Below are positions 59,876-64,000 of a stretch of DNA of 64,000 bases, piece by piece. The position numbers and the translations under genes were made by a program. The first letter of the stretch is position 1, and every line of letters starts with the position of its first letter. The notes under the pieces were generated by a model that saw only the letters and a program-made list of their open reading frames with translations, did no database searches and had not been told where the DNA came from. Source of the stretch: Clostridiales bacterium (GTDB lineage: Bacteria; Bacillota; Clostridia; Lachnospirales; Lachnospiraceae); assembly GCA_012519695.1 (NCBI GenBank), contig JAAYPT010000013.1, positions 1 to 64,000 of the forward strand. Reading direction: 5' to 3'.

Positions 59876-60874
59876 ATGGAAGAAAAAGTATTAGTAGCAA
59901 ATGATGTAAAAAAATATTTTCCTATTAAGCAGGGGATTGGAAAACCGGATAATTATGTAAAGGCAGTAGATGGTGTATCGATTTCTATTAGAAAAGGCGA
60001 AACTTATGGATTGGTAGGAGAATCCGGTTGCGGAAAAAGTACTCTTGGAAGAACATTAATTAAGTTACTTGAGCCTACTTCAGGTGAAATTTTTATCAAT
60101 GGGAAAAACATTGCAGAACTTTCGGAAAAAGAGATGCGAAAAATGAGAAAAGAAGTACAGATGGTTTTTCAGGATCCATTTACCTCATTGAATCCAAGAA
60201 TGAAGGTGGGGGATATTTTACAGGAAGCGTTATTGATAAATCATATAGGTGCAGATAAAACTGAGCGTACGGAAATGGCACTGGAAATTATGGCAAAGGT
60301 CGGTCTTAGAAAAGAACATTTTTATCGCTACCCACATGAATTTTCTGGTGGTCAGCGTCAACGAGTGGGACTTGCCAGAGCATTGATTTTGAATCCGAGT
60401 TTAGTAGTATGTGATGAGCCAGTATCGGCCTTAGATGTATCTATTCAGTCACAGATTATTAACTTACTTTTAGATATGCAAGAGGAACTTGGATTGACAT
60501 ATATTTTTATTGCACATGATATGAGTGTAGTAAAGTATATATCAACAAGAATTGGAGTTATGTATTTGGGACACTTGATGGAAGAAGGACCAACAGACGA
60601 TTTGTTTAGTATGCCATTGCATCCGTATACACAGGCATTATTATCTGCTGTACCGAATCCAAATCCAAGAATCAGAAAAGAAAGAATTGCGTTGGAAGGT
60701 GATATACCGGCTCCCATTGACCCACCAAGTGGATGCGTATTTCATACTCGTTGTCCATATGCAATGCCGATTTGTAAGACAATGGCGCCGAAAAAAAGAG
60801 AGGTTATGCCAGAACACTTTGTAAGTTGTCATTTGACAGATAGTGATATAGAAAATAAAGCAGAAATTAAGTAG
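59876..60874 (+). CDS. Peptide ABC transporter ATPase (DppF/OppF-like)
   Basis: This 332-residue ATPase has Walker [11 protein letters not shown]-loop MVFQDPFTSLNPR, signature FSGGQRQRVGLARAL, Walker B VVCDEPVSALD and switch HDMSVVK. The C-terminal GCVFHTRCPYAMPICK is typical of DppF/OppF. ATG 59876 is preferred to an earlier frame at 59843 that overlaps dppD, since AGGAGGTG lies before it. Confidence 0.95.
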   Translation: MEEKVLVANDVKKYFPIKQGIGKPDNYVKAVDGVSISIRKGETYGLVGESGCGKSTLGRTLIKLLEPTSGEIFINGKNIAELSEKEMRKMRKEVQMVFQDPFTSLNPRMKVGDILQEALLINHIGADKTERTEMALEIMAKVGLRKEHFYRYPHEFSGGQRQRVGLARALILNPSLVVCDEPVSALDVSIQSQIINLLLDMQEELGLTYIFIAHDMSVVKYISTRIGVMYLGHLMEEGPTDDLFSMPLHPYTQALLSAVPNPNPRIRKERIALEGDIPAPIDPPSGCVFHTRCPYAMPICKTMAPKKREVMPEHFVSCHLTDSDIENKAEIK

Positions 60875-60923
60875 CGTACAATCAGAGAAAGTGAGTTGTA
60901 ATAAGAAAAGAGGCAGGAATGTT

Positions 60924-62168
60924 ATGATTGAAACAAATATGTTAAATAATAAAAAGCTTTCCGTATCTGAAGAGCCGCCCTATGATGTGCTTCAGGCATT
61001 TGTGCGTGAGAACCATATTGCCATTAATGGTTCGGGTGAAGGACCATTAATGGGCATGGTATTTGCGGCAAAGGATGTTTTTAAAATATTAGGTAGTACA
61101 GTTGGAAATGGACATCCGGAATGGTTACGAACCCATGAACCAGATGATTTTACTTCTAGTATTATTCTTCAATTGTTGGAAGCGGGGGCAGATTTAGTTG
61201 GAAAAACAATTGCAGATGAATTGTGTTATAGTATTAGCGGTGAAAATTGGAATTATGGCGCCCCTATTAATCCACATGATCCGAGAAGGTATACCGGTGG
61301 GTCTTCTTCTGGTTCAGCAGCAGCGACGGCAGGTGGCTTAGTGGATTTTGCGTTGGGTAGTGATTGCCTTGGCTCTGTTCGCGTTCCGGCTGCTTATAAT
61401 GGAATTTTGGGAATGAGACCTACTTTTCATCGTGTTCCATCAGATGGTGAGGTTCCATATTGTGAGAGTTTTGATATGCCAGGGTTTATGGCGGCATCAC
61501 CGGAAATCTTTCGAAAAGTTGCAGAAGTGTTGTTGGGAACAGATGAAAAACCAGAAAGAGTAAAAAGACTAGTGATAGCTAAAGATTGTTTTGAAGCGGT
61601 GAATCAGAATGTGGCAGAAGCATTGAAACCGGCAGTGGATTATCTAAAAGAAAATATGGACGAAGTTAAAGAAGTTATTGTAAGCAAGGAGGGGCTAAAA
61701 GAATGGGCGGAAATCTTTCGTGTAATTCAGGGATACGAAGTTTGGAAAAGTTATGGTGGATGGGTGAGAAAATATCAACCGCATTTGAATCGTGGACCAA
61801 AGGAGCGATTAGAGTGGGCATCTACTGTTACAATGAAAGAATATAAAGAAGCGTATGCAAAACGAAAGGGTATTATGGAGCAGGTAGGAGAGCTTGTTGC
61901 AGATGGCGGAGTGATTTGTTTGCCAACAGCAGCATCGGTAGCTCCATTGCGTACGGCATCTTTAGAAGAAATAAATGCTACACGTTTGCAATCAACCCAT
62001 TTGACATGCATTTCTCCATTAACAGAAACACCACAGATTAATCTTCCGATGGTAAGTCAATATGATGTTCCTCTTGGACTTGGAATTATAGGTGAATGGG
62101 GAACGGATAGGGCAATGGTTGATTTTGCTGCTAATATGGTATTGAATTTTAAGAAAGAAAAGAAGTAA
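60924..62168 (+). CDS. Amidase-signature family amidase
   Basis: This 414-residue enzyme has the amidase-signature Ser-Ser-Lys triad: Lys50 in AAKDVFK, the Gly/Ser-rich loop YTGGSSSGSAAATAGG (about 123-137), and nucleophile Ser151 in GSDCLGSVRVPA. It is cytoplasmic. Such enzymes hydrolyse small amides. In this operon it could act on an imported peptide or on the product of the gamma-glutamyltransferase. The usual GSDTGGSIR reads GSDCLGSVR. The start at 60924 follows GAGGCAGGA; an upstream TTG adds 11 residues without homology. Confidence 0.88.
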   Translation: MIETNMLNNKKLSVSEEPPYDVLQAFVRENHIAINGSGEGPLMGMVFAAKDVFKILGSTVGNGHPEWLRTHEPDDFTSSIILQLLEAGADLVGKTIADELCYSISGENWNYGAPINPHDPRRYTGGSSSGSAAATAGGLVDFALGSDCLGSVRVPAAYNGILGMRPTFHRVPSDGEVPYCESFDMPGFMAASPEIFRKVAEVLLGTDEKPERVKRLVIAKDCFEAVNQNVAEALKPAVDYLKENMDEVKEVIVSKEGLKEWAEIFRVIQGYEVWKSYGGWVRKYQPHLNRGPKERLEWASTVTMKEYKEAYAKRKGIMEQVGELVADGGVICLPTAASVAPLRTASLEEINATRLQSTHLTCISPLTETPQINLPMVSQYDVPLGLGIIGEWGTDRAMVDFAANMVLNFKKEKK

Positions 62169-62181
62169 AGGAGGATGAGTT

Positions 62182-63804
62182 ATGAGATATGAAGGAGGAG
62201 TAAATCCATTTGATTATACTTATACATCCAGACGGAGTGTGACCTATGGAATGCATGGAATGGTGGCAACAAGTCAGCAACAGGCATCACAAGCTGGACT
62301 AGAGATATTAAAGAAAGGTGGAAATGCCATAGATGCAGCTATCGCTATGGCGATTGCATTGACAGTGGTAGAGCCTACTTGTAATGGAGTAGGTGGAGAT
62401 GCGTTCGCTATCGTATGGACAAAAGATGGTCTTGCCGGACTTAATTCCAGTGGACCGGCAGGAAGCCTTGCAGATGCAAAAAAGCTGAAAGAGCAGGGTT
62501 ATACGCAGATGCCTGCATACGGTTTTCAGCCGGTTACCGTACCGGGGGCCCCTTCGGCATGGATTACACTTTCGGAAAAATATGGAAAACTTCCGTTTGA
62601 GGAATTATTTGAACCGGCAATTCGGTTGGTAGAGGAAGGATTTGCAGTATCACCGGTAATTTCTGAAATATGGGAAAATGAATTTAATATACATTATGAA
62701 CAACATAGAGAGGATCCTGCACATAAGGCGTGGTTTGATACCTTTGCTCCCAAAGGGAGAGCGCCAAAAGCCGGTGAAATTTTCTATAATCCGGAATTGG
62801 CTGAAACTTTAAAGGAATTGGCAAAGACGAAATGTGAAAGTTTTTACCGTGGAAAAATTGCGGATAAGATCGTAGCATTTTCAGAAGAGTTTGGTGGTAA
62901 TTTAGTAAAAGAAGATTTGGCAAATTATTATGCTGAATGGGTGAAACCGATCAACGTAAATTATAGAGGATACGATGTATGGGAAATTCCGCCAAATGGA
63001 CATGGAATTGTAGCACTGATGACTTTAAATATGTTAAAAGGATTTGATTTAAACGAAAAAGAGAGTGTTGACACCTATCATAAGTCGATAGAAGCATTAA
63101 AGATTGCTTATGCGGATGGAAAGAAATATGTAACAGATATCCGCCATATGTCAGTTGGTGTGGAAGATTTGTTAAGTGATGAATATGCAGCAGAAAGAAG
63201 AAGTCTGATTGGAGAAAAAGCTATTGTTCCAACAGCCGGAAAGCCGAAAAAGGGTGGTACGGTGTATATGTGTGCGGCAGATGAAGAAGGAAATATGATA
63301 TCTTATATTCAGAGTAATTATCAAAAATTTGGTTCTGGTCTGGTAGTGCCGGGAACATCAATTGCGTTACATAATAGGGGAAAAGATTTTTCTTTAAATG
63401 AAGAAGATGACAACTATTTGTTACCGGGAAAGAAACCTTATCATACCATTATACCGGGATTTTTGACAAAAGATGGAAAGCCGGTAGGACCTTTTGGCGT
63501 TATGGGGAATTATATGCAGCCACAGGGACATGTGCAAGTGGTACAGAATATGATAGATTTTCATATGAATCCGCAGCAGGCATTGGATGCACCTAGATGG
63601 CAGTGGACAGGTGGCAAGGAGGTTTTGGTAGAGTACAATTTCCCACTGGATACTTATCAGAAGTTGCAGGAAATGGGACACGAAATAAAGTATTCTAACG
63701 ATACCGGTTCTTTTGGAAGAGGACAGATTATCGTTAGAATGGATAATGGCGTCTACGCAGGAGGTACGGAGCCAAGGACAGATGGAGCTGTATTAGGATA
63801 TTAA
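62182..63804 (+). CDS. Gamma-glutamyltransferase family protein (YwrD-like), copy 2
   Basis: This 540-residue Ntn-hydrolase is a paralog of the protein at 52941, matching along its whole length. The nucleophile Thr360 is in KKGGTVYMCAADEEGNMISYIQSNY, and there is no signal peptide. It starts 13 bases after the amidase stop, behind AGGAGG, and closes the operon. Two cytoplasmic copies in one cluster with a peptide importer suggest gamma-glutamyl or related amide-linked dipeptides as substrates; redundancy or different specificity cannot be decided by reading. Confidence 0.93.
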   Translation: MRYEGGVNPFDYTYTSRRSVTYGMHGMVATSQQQASQAGLEILKKGGNAIDAAIAMAIALTVVEPTCNGVGGDAFAIVWTKDGLAGLNSSGPAGSLADAKKLKEQGYTQMPAYGFQPVTVPGAPSAWITLSEKYGKLPFEELFEPAIRLVEEGFAVSPVISEIWENEFNIHYEQHREDPAHKAWFDTFAPKGRAPKAGEIFYNPELAETLKELAKTKCESFYRGKIADKIVAFSEEFGGNLVKEDLANYYAEWVKPINVNYRGYDVWEIPPNGHGIVALMTLNMLKGFDLNEKESVDTYHKSIEALKIAYADGKKYVTDIRHMSVGVEDLLSDEYAAERRSLIGEKAIVPTAGKPKKGGTVYMCAADEEGNMISYIQSNYQKFGSGLVVPGTSIALHNRGKDFSLNEEDDNYLLPGKKPYHTIIPGFLTKDGKPVGPFGVMGNYMQPQGHVQVVQNMIDFHMNPQQALDAPRWQWTGGKEVLVEYNFPLDTYQKLQEMGHEIKYSNDTGSFGRGQIIVRMDNGVYAGGTEPRTDGAVLGY

Positions 63805-63807
63805 AAC

Positions 63808-64000
63808 TTATGATTCCTCATAAAGAGTTTGTATGTATTGAAAAAAGAGCTGGGCAGCAACGGAACGGAAGTTTTCCGGTGTAAACATACATACAATGTT
63901 TGTTGTTATATCGAAATCCTTAAAATATTTTATTGCAATATTGGAAGTGTGAAGCATGTGGGAACTGGATTCCGGTAGGATTCCAATCCCCATGCCCTTT
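63808..64000 (-). CDS. LysR-family transcriptional regulator, C-terminal fragment (partial)
   Basis: The minus-strand frame is open to the window edge and ends at 63808. The 64 residues visible resemble the end of a LysR substrate-binding domain (GMGIGILPESSSH, MFTPENFRSVAAQLFFQYIQTL). The DNA-binding part lies outside the window. It is convergent with the peptide operon; regulation of that operon is possible but not shown. Confidence 0.65.
   Translation of the reverse strand, partial: KGMGIGILPESSSHMLHTSNIAIKYFKDFDITTNIVCMFTPENFRSVAAQLFFQYIQTLYEES

Overview
The window looks like a chromosome segment of a low-GC, motile Clostridia bacterium, most likely Lachnospiraceae (Roseburia/Agathobacter/Butyrivibrio-like). 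The reasons are an AT-rich sequence with strong AGGAGG-type ribosome sites, tRNA genes without an encoded CCA, modular GH13 starch enzymes, a flagellin with a sigma-28 type promoter, a BofA sporulation gene, a GH112 galacto-N-biose/lacto-N-biose type phosphorylase and a CbiK cobaltochelatase. Species cannot be fixed from sequence reading alone.

Layout. 1-510: 3' end of a 23S rRNA gene, then tRNA-Asn, tRNA-Glu and tRNA-Cys and a terminator (no 5S gene between). 586-3120: short-chain dehydrogenase, an LrgA/LrgB-type pair and a cytidylate-kinase-like protein. 3379-20444: a large starch/maltodextrin locus. It holds a surface amylopullulanase-type GH13 enzyme with repeated binding modules, a cytoplasmic neopullulanase, MalE/MalF/MalG-type importer parts without an ATPase, a lipoprotein GH13 amylase, and a YesN/YesM-type two-component system with its own binding lipoprotein. 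20480-24094: ferredoxin-like aldo/keto reductase, an ABC-class ATPase (PF09818 type) and a HigB/HigA-like toxin-antitoxin pair. 24269-30911: SGNH hydrolase, RpiR regulator, and a putative sugar-phosphate operon (TIM-barrel isomerase, AfuABC-like transporter, PHP phosphatase) in which both the binding protein and the ATPase seem to have lost about 55 residues in frame. 30944-34201: AraC regulator divergent from a GH112 phosphorylase. 34388-43799: Rpn-type nuclease, TetR/methyltransferase pair sharing an operator, a 47-residue membrane protein, CbiK, patatin, and proteins of unknown function. 43885-49059: flagellar block (FliK-like protein, flagellin, FliS). 49133-50953: DUF2508, BofA, and two half-size chromate-type transporters. 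51233-63804: a peptide ABC transporter region with two paralogous binding proteins, two YwrD-like gamma-glutamyltransferases, a P-II protein, Opp/Dpp B, C, D and F, and an amidase. A partial LysR regulator closes the window.

How genes work together. In the starch locus the surface enzyme and lipoprotein amylase should cut starch outside the cell, MalEFG import maltodextrins with an ATPase encoded elsewhere, and the neopullulanase finish them inside. In the last block the transporter probably brings in short or gamma-glutamyl peptides. The leaderless (cytoplasmic) gamma-glutamyltransferases and amidase would process them, with a P-II sensor coupling uptake to nitrogen status. Three copies of one folded leader element sit before the two binding-protein genes and the first permease gene, and are the best candidate here for an undescribed regulatory RNA family. 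Function statements rest on motif recognition; no database search was run.
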